This document shows positions 24,969 to 37,785 of a DNA stretch of 64,000 nt, in pieces. The number at the start of each line of letters is the position of its first letter. Position 1 is the stretch's first letter. Source of the DNA: Theobroma cacao (taxonomy: Eukaryota > Streptophyta > Magnoliopsida > Malvales > Malvaceae); the NCBI RefSeq assembly GCF_000208745.1, contig NC_030854.1, positions 35,628,120 through 35,692,119 on the forward strand. Direction: 5' to 3'. The notes beneath the pieces are model-generated. The model saw nothing but the letters and a program-made list of their open reading frames with translations. It did not search any database and was not told the DNA's origin. The position numbers were made by a program, and so were the translations under genes.

Positions 24969-26241
24969 GAGCTGGGATTTCAGCCATCATTGAATTAAAG
25001 AGAAGCTACAAAGCATAAAGCAAGCGGTTTTGGTAGTTGTATACTTGTACCAACTTTTGCTATTCCTTTTTAATCACCGTCAAGAGATGTGAAGATGGAA
25101 TTGCACCTTTTCAGGAAAATTTATTGCTAGTGTTGTATTTTTCATGATATCATCTGTCTGTCATGGCAACTGGTTCCCAGTCACAGTGGGCTAGGGAAGA
25201 TAAGAATTTATATGATACTTCAGTCTTTTTGTTTAGATCAATTATAGAAGTTAAGCATGGCATTGGTGTGTTAAGCACACCATTGAAAGTCATCATTTTA
25301 ACCAGTGGTACATACACATATACAAATTTGGCAAATTTTCTGGATGAAAGAATTTGGGAGAATCATGGCTTGAAACAAGCCATATTCTTTCATCCAACTT
25401 GACTCTACTTTTCTTGTTTTTAACTTTTAAATCTTTTTGGTAGCATTAAGAAATGAAGCTTTCTCTAAAAACCACCGAGATAACTTTCAAAATTTTTTTC
25501 CCTTCTCAAATGAAGGCTAGAATGCCTGAGTGGCTCTGCTGGCAGTAGTTTTATCAGAATATTTATCTCCTGTATTCTTAGGACTATCAGTAGGAGATGG
25601 ATGATGGAAGTAGATTGCAACGTTATTTTCTACTCAGAATTAGGGTTTTGTCATATTGTCAAGGCATGCACTTTAGCTCTTTATTTGATCTTGTGCAGGA
25701 AGAGCATCAATGTAATTGAGGAAATGGTTGGCTTGACATTGTTCTGTAATGATTGGAAAACAAAAGGAAACACTTAGAAGGAAACATAGTTGTTTGAAGT
25801 ACATAAATGATCTTCTCAAGAGATCATTTCTTGACCAGACATAGCCTTGACAACATTGTCTGTAATTAAGGAAAGGAAACATGGTTGTGTTTAAGTACAT
25901 GAAAGATCTTCTCAAGATTTAATTTCTGAATTTGGAAGTAATTCTCTGATTATTATCCTCTTAATTTGGTGGATACATGGCTCTTGTCCTAATCCTGTAC
26001 ATTAGCTTTCCTGCTCTAGCCTCTTAGTTGAAGTCTTAGAAATTTGGAGTGAAATGCCTCTCAATTTCAGTTATTTGTTTTATGAAATGTCTGTCTTGAC
26101 ACTGCTTACTCTTCAAAAAAAAAAAAATACAGATAAATTTTAACTTTCCATTGAAATTTCAAGACCAAATAGAAATTGACAAACAAACTAAATAAATTTC
26201 ATTGCAATAGAGATTGGAAAGTTGTCAAGGAAACGTGTCTA
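24969..26241. other. Intergenic between GDSL copies 1 and 2
   Basis: No coding sequence recognised. It holds an imperfect direct repeat (about 25743-25836 and 25859-25930) in which AAGTACAT followed by GATCTTCTCAAGA recurs. Confidence 0.5.
25743..25930. repeat. Imperfect tandem direct repeat
   Basis: Two units of roughly 75-95 bases, starting TCTGTAATGATTGG and TCTGTAATTAAGG. They share GGAAACAT, GGTTGT/AGTTGT, AAGTACAT and GATCTTCTCAAGA in order, with about 20 bases of spacer. Confidence 0.6.
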
Positions 26242-28288
26242 TCAGGACATGGAATCTAAGGCTATAATGGTGCTGAGGTTCATTGGATGCATGTACTTGG
26301 TAGAGCCTGTCATGATGCGTTGCATAATCTACTTGCTTGCCTTCTCTGAGGGATGGAATGGATACCAGAATGCATAAATCTCTCTGTTTGGACACAAATT
26401 GAAGAACGTTGTGCATAGACCGATCCCATTGTAAGGTCCTTGCCCACAACATGCTATCTGTGATGTAGTAAATCCTGGCAGACCATAACATATGCAAAGT
26501 CAAATTCCAGAATGCACATATTGTTATAATTCAAAATCATTCCTGTAAAGTTTTAACCATTTTGTGACATAAAGCTATATGTGCCTGTTTGTATAGTGGC
26601 CTGGAATGGTAGGAATGCGGGCGCACCATATGCTTGAGAGTCACTAACAAAATCACTGTGCATTTGTTGTGTATTTGAAGCAATGAAAACATCTCTGCCA
26701 ATTTTTCTGTTCAGTCCATTTACCATCCGATCTAGTTGTGGGATATACAAAGAAGCAGCTCGTTGAAGTTCAGCTGTACATCCTCCATTTGTTCCCCAAA
26801 TGGCTAATTCTGCTGGAACATAACCTAATCATCCAATGCCTGACACAAGAACTCGGCGTGCTCCCAGTTGATAGAGCATCTGCGGTGAGTTAAATGTAGA
26901 AACAAGAGTAATTACGCTAAGCTCACTTGATGCTATGCTGAGTCAAGTACTTTACTGTCTCAATTATATTGTTGTGCTCTGTCATGCCTTTAGGAGACCG
27001 GTTAAGTTCTCTGCGTAAATGTATGACATTGGGAACTTAATTTACATGTAAATAGGACAGAAGTAGTTAAAATTATCAAAAATATATATATATATATGGA
27101 CCTCCCACCCCCAAATCGAAGTTTTTTCGTATGTCTTGTGAAAGCTCATTTGCCGCCTTCACATTCACATGGACTCATTTCCATCCTTAAAAATGGTGCT
27201 AACTTTAATGTGACATTGCACTGTTTGCATATCAGGACAAAAACTGTTGGAAAGTAAAGATAGGGAATGGATTTACTACCAAAAGTTTCTGGTACTCTGA
27301 GATGAGAAACTTCACGTAATCTGGCAAGTTATATTGAAGAGACCTTGCCGAGTAGGGAATTAAGTAGTAATTATTCACAAAATCATTGCCACCAACTGTG
27401 ATGAGGACAAGCGCTTGGTTTACAAGTCTGCGTGTCTGCTCAGCTCCAATGAGGGCGCTCAATCTGTGCTGGTATTGTTCAAAGTAATCAAATCGTCTGA
27501 ACATTCTTATTATACTTGCCTACAAAATGGAAAATTCTATGTTATAGGTCAATTTAGAATATAAGTTTCTATACAGTAGTTCATATAGTTAAAGTTGTAT
27601 GCAGGATCACAGGGAAATGCATATAAGTAAAGGAACAGTCAAAGTGAGTCAGAAAGGTGACAAGCCAAAGGCAATTTGAATAGGAATTGGATATATGCTG
27701 ATGAATCTTATTGCTTCTTATAGGAATATGCATGCAGAGGTTGGAGAAAAAGAACCAAAGATTCGTCCTATATATAGGCCGTGGCAAATAGAGAATTCAG
27801 TAACAAGGGTGGCAAACTTACAAATTGAATGCCAGTGTCATTGAGAATTACAACCCCTGCTGAAGCAAAGTTGGCACCATTAAACAGCTTCTGTCCTCTG
27901 AGCTCTGGACTCAAGGATGGCAATGGGGGTTCTGATAAACCAATTTGCTGACCTGACAAGCACAGAAATGACTTAAATGTGTCTACATGTTGAGCAACAA
28001 CCAAACACCATTAGAAAGTTAAAAACTCAATGTGGAACCTAACTGATGAGGTCTGGGATGATAAGGCCATTAGAGAAACGGCCTGTTCGTCTGCCAGTTG
28101 GGTAATCAACTCCATAAGGGGGAAGAATCTGCACGAGCAGTTGTCACAAGGTAGTTGTTGTTTCCACTATCAACAAGTGAATCACCAAATACAAAGAATG
28201 CTCGAGCTTCAGCATGGATAAAAACAGCTTCTAAAGCCAATAGAAGGCCTAAAACTATCCAAGAACTGACCACAAACGAAATAGCCAT
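26242..28288 (-). pseudogene. GDSL esterase/lipase pseudogene, array copy 2
   Basis: All five exons of the family are present at the usual borders (28044..28288, 27822..27952, 27277..27519, 26627..26879, 26242..26474) with family-like splice sites. The reading frame is broken four ways. A one-base insertion in exon 1, just after ARADS, shifts the frame before TYR-GLY. TGA at 26829-26831 replaces the Pro of the GTGP motif. The catalytic Asp of W-D-P-F-H-P is Tyr (codon 26362-26364). TAG at 26329-26331 cuts the last exon. Block [14 protein letters not shown] and GGNDF are still intact. The sequence is closest to copy 1. It could be transcribed but cannot encode an active enzyme. Confidence 0.9.
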
Positions 28289-28383
28289 TAAAAGGATTCT
28301 GCCTAACCCTCTGACAGGCTCTTAAACTCTTAGCTTCGATTGGAAGAGATTTTCTTGGATGCAGACTGGAATAAATGGAAGCT

Positions 28384-28391
28384 CTTAAATA
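28384..28391 (-). promoter_or_regulatory. TATA-like box of GDSL copy 2
   Basis: Minus-strand TATTTAAG, about 95 bases upstream of the former ATG. The promoter layout of the pseudogene is still recognisable. Confidence 0.4.
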
Positions 28392-31300
28392 GCTTTGAGG
28401 CTTCTGCAATCACCATGAAAGGAACCCCAAAACAAAGGCAAGAAAATTTCTACTTCGTTAAGCTATGATGAAATACCATCGAAAAGTTAAAATTTTCATG
28501 ACAGATTATTGTGTGGTAAGATTGTTCCTAGAAGAGATATTGATATCTTACAACCATACCAAAATATGGTGATCAAAACTTGCCACCATGCTAGATCAAT
28601 CTGGGATGCGCAATTCAATATTAATGTTATTGAATAGCAAAGAAAAACTTGTGCAACTGATGAGATCAGTATGTGTATTATCATATTAAGAAAGTTATCT
28701 TACAGCTGATAGAATTTTTTTTTTCATTTCTTTTCTATCACCTCTTTGTGATTGCTTTTGCAGGTGGAAATTGCCTGTTCCACCATCAAGCATTCTGGTG
28801 ACAGTAAATTTCCCCTGTAAATCAGTTATGACTCCAAATAATATAGCATAACATCAAAGAATTGAAGAATTCATTTCTGTCTGTTGACATCATGCAATCA
28901 TCAAAACCAGAAAACTTTTGTTTTCAAACTTTTCTTTGAAGAATCAAATGGTTCTATTTAAACCAGTTTAGCCTAGCGAAAGAGGTTGACTGGAGATGTA
29001 AGTTAACCAATACATTGGAGTAGGTAACCAAGGTGTATGCACCAATGTTTAGAGATTCCTCGTCATAAGAAACGAAATCATACTGTTCTAATCCGTAAAT
29101 TACATCTTCTGCTTGAAGGTTGCTTCAAATGCATCAACTTACTTGTTTGTATCAGAGCTCACACATGTTTATCTAGAAAAGGAGAGTGTTTGTTAATAGC
29201 CACCACTGACTGTCCTAGTAAGTGTAAAGTCTCTGCGTCACAATGAAATTCTAGCACCAGATTACTTAAAAAGTCCGTGCTCTGTTTTTGCTTGTGATAC
29301 TTTTAGTCAAACAATGTTGTCCGGGTGCATAATTAGGAAGTCTTGCTCGTGCTTGAAATGGAAAGTAGACCAATAAACACACTTCATGACATTTTTTGGT
29401 TGTTCAAAGTATTCCAACATCACTTTTATAGTTAGGATCATGACAAAAGGAAATGAATCTTCCTCGTATGGATAATTCTCATTCAATACACAAGGTAAAG
29501 GTAAGCCGCTTTTTAGCTAGCTTCCATGTGATCAGTGTAAACAACTTTGCGAGGTTGACATTGAACGTGAGACCCCAAACCCCCAAAAGAATTACTTCCA
29601 TGCACCGCCCATAGTCATTGCAAGGATTCATAATGCAATAAATTACATCCAACCAATCAATATTCAGTAGACATCTTGTGTTTTACCAGGCAATTAACTA
29701 ATTGCACATGTTTAGAACTAAGAGCAGGTGATAGCTGATGTTCTTAAACCATGGACAAATCCATTTAATAAAATTGCATGTTAAACCTCAACCTGTGGCA
29801 TTATCTTCTGTGGACATCTGATAGTATTTCCAAGCCTATGCACCGAAGGATGAGGTGGGAAGTACTTCCTACTATAGGCTAAGTAAATTAAGGTTCATTT
29901 AGTGTTAGAGATTAAGAACTCATTATTGAGCCTTCACCTAAAATAATAATTGAAGTGGCTCTTCAAGAAGGATTTAAGAATATAAGTGAAGTGGTGATTT
30001 AAGAGGTAATTCATTTAGTGTCAACTTTTAGTTTTCCAAGATATTTTCTGCTGAAGGATTGGACTCTAAGGCCTAGTCCTAAGTCATGAGCTGGATTTGG
30101 GTGAGTTAAAATGGGGGGTCTCCCCCCTCTCCATTTTTTTTTTCTTTGCTAATAAATGAAAAAGGGTCTTCTTGTGGGAATCATTAATTCCCTGAAGTTT
30201 TCAGTCTGTTGCTCCTACATCCAAAGCATCAATGGTGCTTGCCATGACTAGACCCTCAATTTCAAACCCCACAGCGTTAAACTTAAGGGTGCAAGGTGTT
30301 CCTACCATCATCCCATCCCTCCCTGGGGGAGCTATCTCCTCACATCCATTTCACACGCACAAAACCCAAAAGCTTAATGGTCTGATGTTTGCAGTTTTTG
30401 CCTTTCTGGTGAGCTAGTAAATTCTCACAAGATACTTGCACTAAACAAATGGTACCTTCAAATTCCAAATTTAATGCAAAAATTTGATGCATTGACAACA
30501 TCACTCTTTCATTTCACTTGGTATCTTATATCTACCAACCACCAAAGTCCTTACCAGGAATAAGTAAAAAACCAACAACCAACTTCATTAGCCTTTAAAG
30601 TTCTTTTCCCCGCTTCAGTAGTATTCAATCAAATCATCCAAGTTTGCACTGTACTTCTACAGCTTCTCTCGGATCATTTAATGCGACAAGTTCCATTGGA
30701 TGGACGGTCTTGATTTATGAGGTAAATATTTCATGCATGCATATATATTAGCATCCTAGATATCATATTCTTTTGCATTTTTGACTTTTCTTTTTCTAAA
30801 TTGTACTTTGATTCTTTTCTTCCTTTTTGTTGTATATAGAAAGTACAAAGAGAGTTCAATGGAAGGGAACAACAACTCAACTTGATATGAACACATACCA
30901 CATACTTGAATTTTATCTTACATAACGAAGAAGATGGCAAGTAATTTTAATAGTTTTTCCAATTGTAAGAATCCAAATTTTACATTTGTTAATATTTAGG
31001 TCTAAAAAGTCACCCATTTGAATGACAGATTACTCATCCATTAGTCTTAAACTTGATAATCGATCCATTAGTCTTATAAAGGGTTATGCAAAATTTGATG
31101 AACCCTTTATCGTTTTATATATAATAAAGTACATGAAATTATCAAAGTTTGACCCCATTAACAGACCTGTTAGTAGGAAAGTAGAGGAGAAACTAAAGAC
31201 AACAAAAAGCAGAGATGGAGGTAGATGGCAAGAATTTAATTACAAGGAGCCAAGATCCCTCGATTAGGCCCCTTGTGGCTTCACTGAGACAGCATATATA

Positions 31301-33137
31301 AGAAAGGCAGTCCCCCCCATTCCTTTATTTATCATGTGTTTTGAGACATTTAAGGGAATTGATCTTGAAAAGTCATTCACGACACCAAAAAGATTAAATA
31401 TGAAATGCTATTCACATCATACGGACTAAGTCTATGTTCATCCTTGATGCGGTAACCAAAGTAATGTGGCGCCGAATTGGTCGATAAGGTTGTTCTTGTT
31501 TTGTTTTTCCTTGTAATAAGTTGAAGTTATTGAATTAATGTTGATTGTTTTGTTAACTTCATCTCTCTCTCTCTCTCTCTCTTCCCCATGGATATTGCCA
31601 TTGTGTTTATCGTTGCCTTTCTGGCCACAGGAAGATCACTTTTTGATTTTTCCATGACATTTAATACTATGCTATCTCTCTCCAGCTAGGCTAGCCTCTT
31701 CTTAATGCCCATCCCTACCAAGCAAACTCATCTACCTACCATTTGAAATGCAGTTCCATGATCAATCCATCTCCTCTTTTTGGTCCATTCAACAATCTTA
31801 AGTTTGTTTTCCAGCTTGCAATAATGATTGGTGGATGAACATAAAGGGCCATATAAGTTTTGATTCATTCATTCTTGACAACATTTATCTACTTATGTAG
31901 TGTGCTTAGTTAGCATCCACGTGATCTTTTACGTCCACCACACTTCGTATATAGAAATTTGTAAATAACATATATAATTTATATCTTATATACAATACTA
32001 ATATGCATCATCATAAGTCCGTAATTATAAATTTAAAATAATTATAAAATACGTAAAAATTTTACTTACAATTATGTCATTGGAAGCAACTAAAAGAATT
32101 ATGGCAAGAGATTTGTGTTTTATTACATCTCAATGTGCTCATGCCATATACAAGTTTATGAGCCGAGATGAGATGAGCACCATTAACATCTTTAGATTCA
32201 AATTCAACTAATTAAATTAAATTGCGTTATTAAAAATATTTTAAAATTAAAATTAAATAAAAAATCAATAAAATCAATAAACGAAGTAATGGAAAAGTTT
32301 CTCTTTCATCCATGTTCCTCAACTAAATTATTAATGCCTAGTCCATTCAATAGAACGTGCTTAGTTTGAAATTATGGGTGTGATGATAAGGACATAAATA
32401 CTATAGTACCAAATGTAATATCTAAATTAATTAATGTTGATAGGCATATATATATAATATATATATTTCTCCTTCTATATATCCAATCATGAAACAAAGT
32501 TTTCAGAGCAAATCTAGACTTGGGAAAATCGAAAAATTAAATCAAATAAAACTTGAAAATGATAAGCTAGATTGGTACCTAAAATAATTTGGATATTGAC
32601 TCCTTAAGCTTAGCTTATAATTGTTAAGACAATTGACAATTCATTTGCGACCATTTTTTATGTAATAAATGCTAAATAGCAAGTTATTATAATTGGGGCA
32701 TATATATATATATATATCCTATCTTATCCTATTTTATTCCCAATGAGGTTGTTGCGTTTGAGTGACATTCAAAGTGTTAAAAAAAATCATTTATATATAT
32801 ATTCTTTGTTAAATTATTATAAGGCAGTAAACTCTTTTAAATATTAATTATTATTTTGAACGAAAATCATAAATAAGAGATTTGTGTTCGATAGAAATAA
32901 CAGCAGTAAATAAACAAAATGAGAATCAACATTGCTCAAAAAAGACAGGAAGATGATGGAAAATAAATCAGCAACTATTTATTTACTCATAAAATAGTTT
33001 TGAAACATTACATTACAGTTCATCAAGAAATTAATTCCACCCATAGGTAGCAACGTACATAATCAAATGCATGCATGCCAAGCAAACAACAATGCTATAA
33101 CACAAGGTTGTTTTTATCCTTATTAAAATGCAACTAC
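28392..33137. other. 4.7-kb intergenic region between GDSL copies 2 and 3
   Basis: I found no gene or complete transposon. A (TC)n microsatellite is at 31562-31581 and AT repeats are at 32440-32465 and 32700-32718. Short open frames such as 30232-30417 have no family features. 33000-33137 should be the 3' UTR of copy 3. Confidence 0.5.
31562..31581. repeat. (TC)n microsatellite
   Basis: About ten uninterrupted TC units. Confidence 0.85.
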
Positions 33138-35144
33138 CTAAGTCCTGGTCTTGTAGTCCAAAGCCAAGAGGGTGCTGAGGTTCATGGGGCTTACGTAATC
33201 TGTAGAACCCCTCAAGATCGTGTCAACGATGATCCCATTAGCCCTTTCTGATGGATGGAAAGGATCCCAGAAAACATACTGGTTCCTGTTGGGACACAAG
33301 TTTGATAACAAAGTGCATAGTCCCAGACCATTGAAGGGTCCTTGGCCACAGCATGCTACCTTTGATGTAGCAAATCCTGCAAACAAAGTATAGTCTTCAT
33401 GAATATTTGTTGAGAGTTAAATTCTGACCTAAGATGGGTATCAAAGATAAAAGGATTCAGAAAGGGTCTGTGTAAAGAGAAATAGGTGTCAAGTCATGGC
33501 CTGCTCCAACCTCATTGATGGCATTAAAAGAAAAGGGCAGTGATGGGTACAATGAATTACTATTGAGATGAAATTTTTCATCTACCAGTTGCCCTTTTCG
33601 AGGGGGGAAATTTTGGGGGCGCAAAATCCAAAATCTCTGGTAGCTTTCACCATAATCTCTGAGGAGATTCTACGTGGGGGTTTGGTTGCTCTCATAAATA
33701 AAATTTGGGTACTTTTTTTAATAGGTCAACAAAATGTCACACCTTTTGTTGTTCCCCTTGGCCCCCATTTTGCAGCATCTCTCTCTCTCTGCCTTTTATC
33801 AATTGTCTCCAATCTTGGCTAATCAATGCCTCTTTCATTACTCTTAATGTTGGCGTTCTTTTTGATGTGACAAAATATATCGATTTGTTCAAATAAGAAA
33901 AAGTGGTCAAATACTGAATTATGGAGATACTTACCATAGGCTCTAGGGTTACTAATGAAATCATTGGTTTGTTGCTGTGTGTTAGCAGCAATGAAAACCT
34001 TTGCACCGATCTCGCTATTGAGTCCATTGATCATTTGAACTAGTTGTGGATTATACAAGGCTGCAGCTCGTTGCAGATCAGGGGCACACTGCCCACTTAA
34101 GCTCCTCATGGCCAATTCCGCCGGAACACAGCCCAAAGGTCCCGTCCCGGTCACCAGAACCCTACGAGCTCCAAGATCATATAGTTTCTGCAATATGATA
34201 TGTCAGTCAAATGAAGACAATGTAAGCTACAAGTGTAACGAGTGACAGTTTTGAAGAACATGTTTTTATGTTACCAAAGGGAAGAAAATTTACCCTTAAA
34301 AGTTTTCTGTACTCTGAGATGAGATATCTAACATAGTCTGGAAGACTGAATTGGCGAGATCTTGCAGAGAAGGGCACCAAGTAGTAGTTGTTCACAAAAT
34401 CATTGCCACCGACAGTGATGAGGACTAGAGAATCGCTTACAATCCTCTGTGCTTCATTATATCCGACCAGGTCAGCCAACCGTCTCTGGTACTCTTGAAA
34501 GTATTGTAATTGCCTGAACATTCTTATGATGTTTATCTGTCAATGTATCATTTGAGAAAAGAACACTGTCACATTGCCATGTTAATTACTATAACTGATA
34601 AGGAAAAGAAAGGGACTGAATTTTCTTTCTTCTTCTCTCCATCTCAAGCAGAAGATTGAGAAAGAAACTTCTGAACTTACAAATTGGATGCCGGTGTCAT
34701 TGAGGATTCCAATACCAGCAGAAGCAAAGTTGGCGCCAACAAGTAGCTTATCTCCCCTGAGTTCTGGACTCAAGTATGGCAACACTGGCTCCGAGCCAAG
34801 TGCATCACCTGATAAATATGAACACATTAAGTCAATTCAATTAACATGACACAAGACAAAATTTGAAAATACAAGGAGGAAAAAACAACAGAGAAATCCC
34901 AACTGATAAAATCAGGAATGTTTTTGCCATTTGAGAAGCGGCCTGTGGGGCGACGACTAGGAGTGTCAATGCCATAAGGAGGTGAATCTGCTCGAGCAGT
35001 TGTTGCTAGGTAATTGTTGTTGCCATTGTCGACCAGGGAATCACCAAATACAAAAAATGCCCTGGCGGCCTCAACTTTAGTAGTTGAAGTTGCCATGACA
35101 AGACCTAAAACAATCCATGAAGCAACAACCACTAAGCTTGCCAT
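33138..35144 (-). CDS. GDSL esterase/lipase, LTL1/CUS2-like, array copy 3
   Basis: Five exons, 34904..35144, 34681..34808, 34294..34536, 33935..34187, 33138..33376, join to 367 aa. A hydrophobic signal peptide (residues 1-26) precedes [16 protein letters not shown], with nucleophile Ser36. GGNDF is intact, and Asp and His of WDPFHP are at about 326 and 329. The C-terminus ([17 protein letters not shown]) and stretches of exon 4 differ from copies 1 and 4, so this is a distinct paralogue and not a recent duplicate. Exon phases equal those of the other copies. A secreted cutin- or lipid-related hydrolase/acyltransferase role is inferred from the family. The two exon-1 codons lost relative to copy 1 lie in the poorly conserved signal region. 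No lesion seen. Confidence 0.9.
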
Positions 35145-35218
35145 TGGAAGCAGGAGGAGTATACACTAAGAAGAGAAGACTTTGTCTTTGCATGCTGAAT
35201 CAAAGAACAGGCACTGCT

Positions 35219-35226
35219 TATATATA
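35219..35226 (-). promoter_or_regulatory. TATA box of GDSL copy 3
   Basis: Minus-strand TATATATA, about 75-80 bases upstream of the ATG. Confidence 0.6.
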
Positions 35227-36724
35227 GGTAGGGGTTCTTGTCAAAGGAGGAAAAACATGGCCTACACAAGCAAAAGCAATGTGGTACAGGTAGTTGTGTC
35301 TGGCAATGTAATGAGGTCATCCCAGACCACCTCTCCCCGATCCCCATTTCCAATTGAATCATCTACTTTTCATGCTCTGAAATTAATGAATTTATATAAA
35401 TAATTCAATGTTTCAAGCCTTGCAAATGCTCTTCGGTTAGCTTTGCCATAAATTTTTCAATGTGGTAGCTTTTTCTGCTGAAATCTCTATCATTCACAAT
35501 AGCTGATACACATGAAAATGCTGTACAAGATTACAGAATAGTAAACGCAGTAGGTATACTATTTTGGGTTTCATGTGCTTATCTTTTACAATCCCTGAAA
35601 CTTTGCTTTCCCAAAAAACTTGATCTGTCACTTTCAATTACCTCATATTTGTTCATCTATTGACATGGAATAATCACAATGGTTTTTAATGAGGCAGTCA
35701 TTCCCTAGCTGCTGCAATGGCACCAACTGAACAATTCCCTACCCGTTCATGTTCCCTTCTCTTAGCACATTTGAGAAAGTTAAAAGGGTATTCAAACAAA
35801 CTGCTACTTGGAACTTTCACCTGCAGCCATTTTCTTTTCTGGTTATTTCTTTACAGGTTTCACCTAGCAATAAACAAGTTTCTATCTAAAATGAGATTAA
35901 AAGAAGAGGAACAGTTCTGAATTTGTAGGAATTTTTTTTATCCAAAATCTAGGTCCCTACCTGGATCAGCTAAGTTCATAGTGACAAAGACATTTTGACC
36001 AAGACTGGAGAATTTCTTTGAGGGATAGATCTTCATCGATATTCACCCACAAGTACATCGAACTAAAAATCAAAACAGGACCGCCAGTGTCGGTTTTTAT
36101 TGTAGTGGACCTCTTTTTTCTTTTGTTGGGGTCTTTACAATGGTGAGGCTCCTCTAACAAATATAATACAATGCATGACAATTATTGGCATATATCTAGC
36201 TAGATTTAATTCAACTTTTGTTTCATTTGGTAGTCAAAGAGTGCCAAGGAGATTTTTTTTGTATAAAGGGTCAAATTTAACATTGTATTACATTGGGAGC
36301 GTACTTCTTTTTTTGTGTGCTAATTTTACCACTCTACTACATTTATTTTGGTGCAATTTCATGCTAACATGGAAAATATTTGTATTTTTAATTTATAAAA
36401 AATGCCACCTGAGATAGTATAAATATGGAAAAACAATAAATAGGATAAAATGATTTTTGATAAAAAAATTGTTTGAACTTATAATTTTTTTTTTAAAAAA
36501 AATAAATAGAATATTCTATTTCCATCTATAGGTGACTAGAATTGCAAAAAAAAAAATTGTAATGTGGTGAAATTGCACACACAAAAAAAAAGTAAAGTGG
36601 TAAATATGAAATTCTCAATTTAGTAGAATGATAAATTTGACCATTTTCTCATTATTTTTCTTTATGCTCTTCTTTGATTTAAAGGTTATTCATGTGAGCA
36701 ATATAATTTGAAACACACTGGAAA
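35227..36724. other. Intergenic upstream of GDSL copy 3
   Basis: No gene recognised. This is the upstream region of copy 3 and ends at the first hAT-like element. Open frames here are short and lack known motifs. Confidence 0.5.
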
Positions 36725-37785
36725 TAGGAATGTCAACGGGTACCCTATTACAGGGTACTCGTGGATACCTGACCTGGTTATGCCGGGTTAAGGTATTTCA
36801 TAAACGGGTTTGGGGCAGGTTTAGGTAGTGATTTCACTACCCGAATCGAATTCGGGTAGGGTTCGAGTACTACCCCTTGAGTACCCGTTACCAAAACCCG
36901 ATTACTATTTATAAATATTTTTTATTATTTTAATAATTAAATTAAAATTTTATAATTTTTACCAACTTTACAACTAATTTTTTTTGTTAAAAACTAACAA
37001 ATATATGAAAAGTATGGTTACCCTAATTATTAATATGATGACATTAATATATTTAAATTAAAAATTTATTAGATTGTTAATTATGTTTAAATAATTTGAA
37101 TGTTATATCATATTATAAAAGAATATAATTACTATTATATATATATACTTTTAATATANAGCTTTTAAGATTAGAATAGTTTTGGAACCTAAATGTTTTT
37201 TTTTTAATTTCATGAAATTAAGAACAAATCCTTATAATTAATTAAATTAATTCATAAAACTATTATTATTAATTAACTTGTAATATCTTTTAATATATAT
37301 ATATATAGTTTATATATTGTGTTAATTTGTAAGTAAATATTAATTACTATTTTATATATTAAAATATTTTTTATGTATGCGTGTGTGTGTATATATATAT
37401 ATGTACTTTAAATATAAATATATATACCTTTTATTTTGTATTAACATTACAAAAGTTATAACTCATAAAATTATTAATTATAGTATATATATATCTTTAT
37501 TTATATAAACTTATAACATATAAATCTAAAAAGAAGTTATGAGATTAGTAAAGTTAATTGGGTAATTGGGTACCCATGAAGAAGATTTTAATAATTTTTT
37601 TATTTAATCGAGTATTTAAACGGGTTGAGGTAATTATAAGGTAGCGAGAATGTATTAGGGTTAGGGTTAGGGTAGTAATTTTTAAATTATTCGAGTAGTT
37701 AATAGGATTAGAATATTTAATTTTTAATAAGGTTAGGATTCGGGTACCTTGAAATTAACAGATACCCTACCCATTGACATCCTTA
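36725..37785. mobile_element. hAT-like non-autonomous element 1
   Basis: The 5' end begins TAGGAATGTCAACGGGTAC. The complement of the 3' end begins TAAGGATGTCAATGGGTAG. These terminal inverted repeats are of the plant hAT MITE type (x-GG-x-TGTCAA-x-GGG). Flanks ACTGGAAA and ATTGAAAA agree at six of eight positions, fitting a decayed 8-bp target duplication. There is no transposase frame. The inside is AT-rich, with GGGTA-rich ends, a hairpin (stem CTACCCGAA at about 36837), and a TTAGGG-type triplet repeat near 37650. A single N is at 37159. Confidence 0.6.

Noticed and set aside
30232..30417. 61-codon plus-strand frame with a protein-like start
   Set aside because: No recognisable motif, no neighbouring exons, and an isolated position in intergenic DNA.
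37640..37675. Interstitial telomere
   Set aside because: Only about three TTAGGG units, of non-plant type, inside a transposon with GGGTTA-rich ends. Not a real telomere relic.
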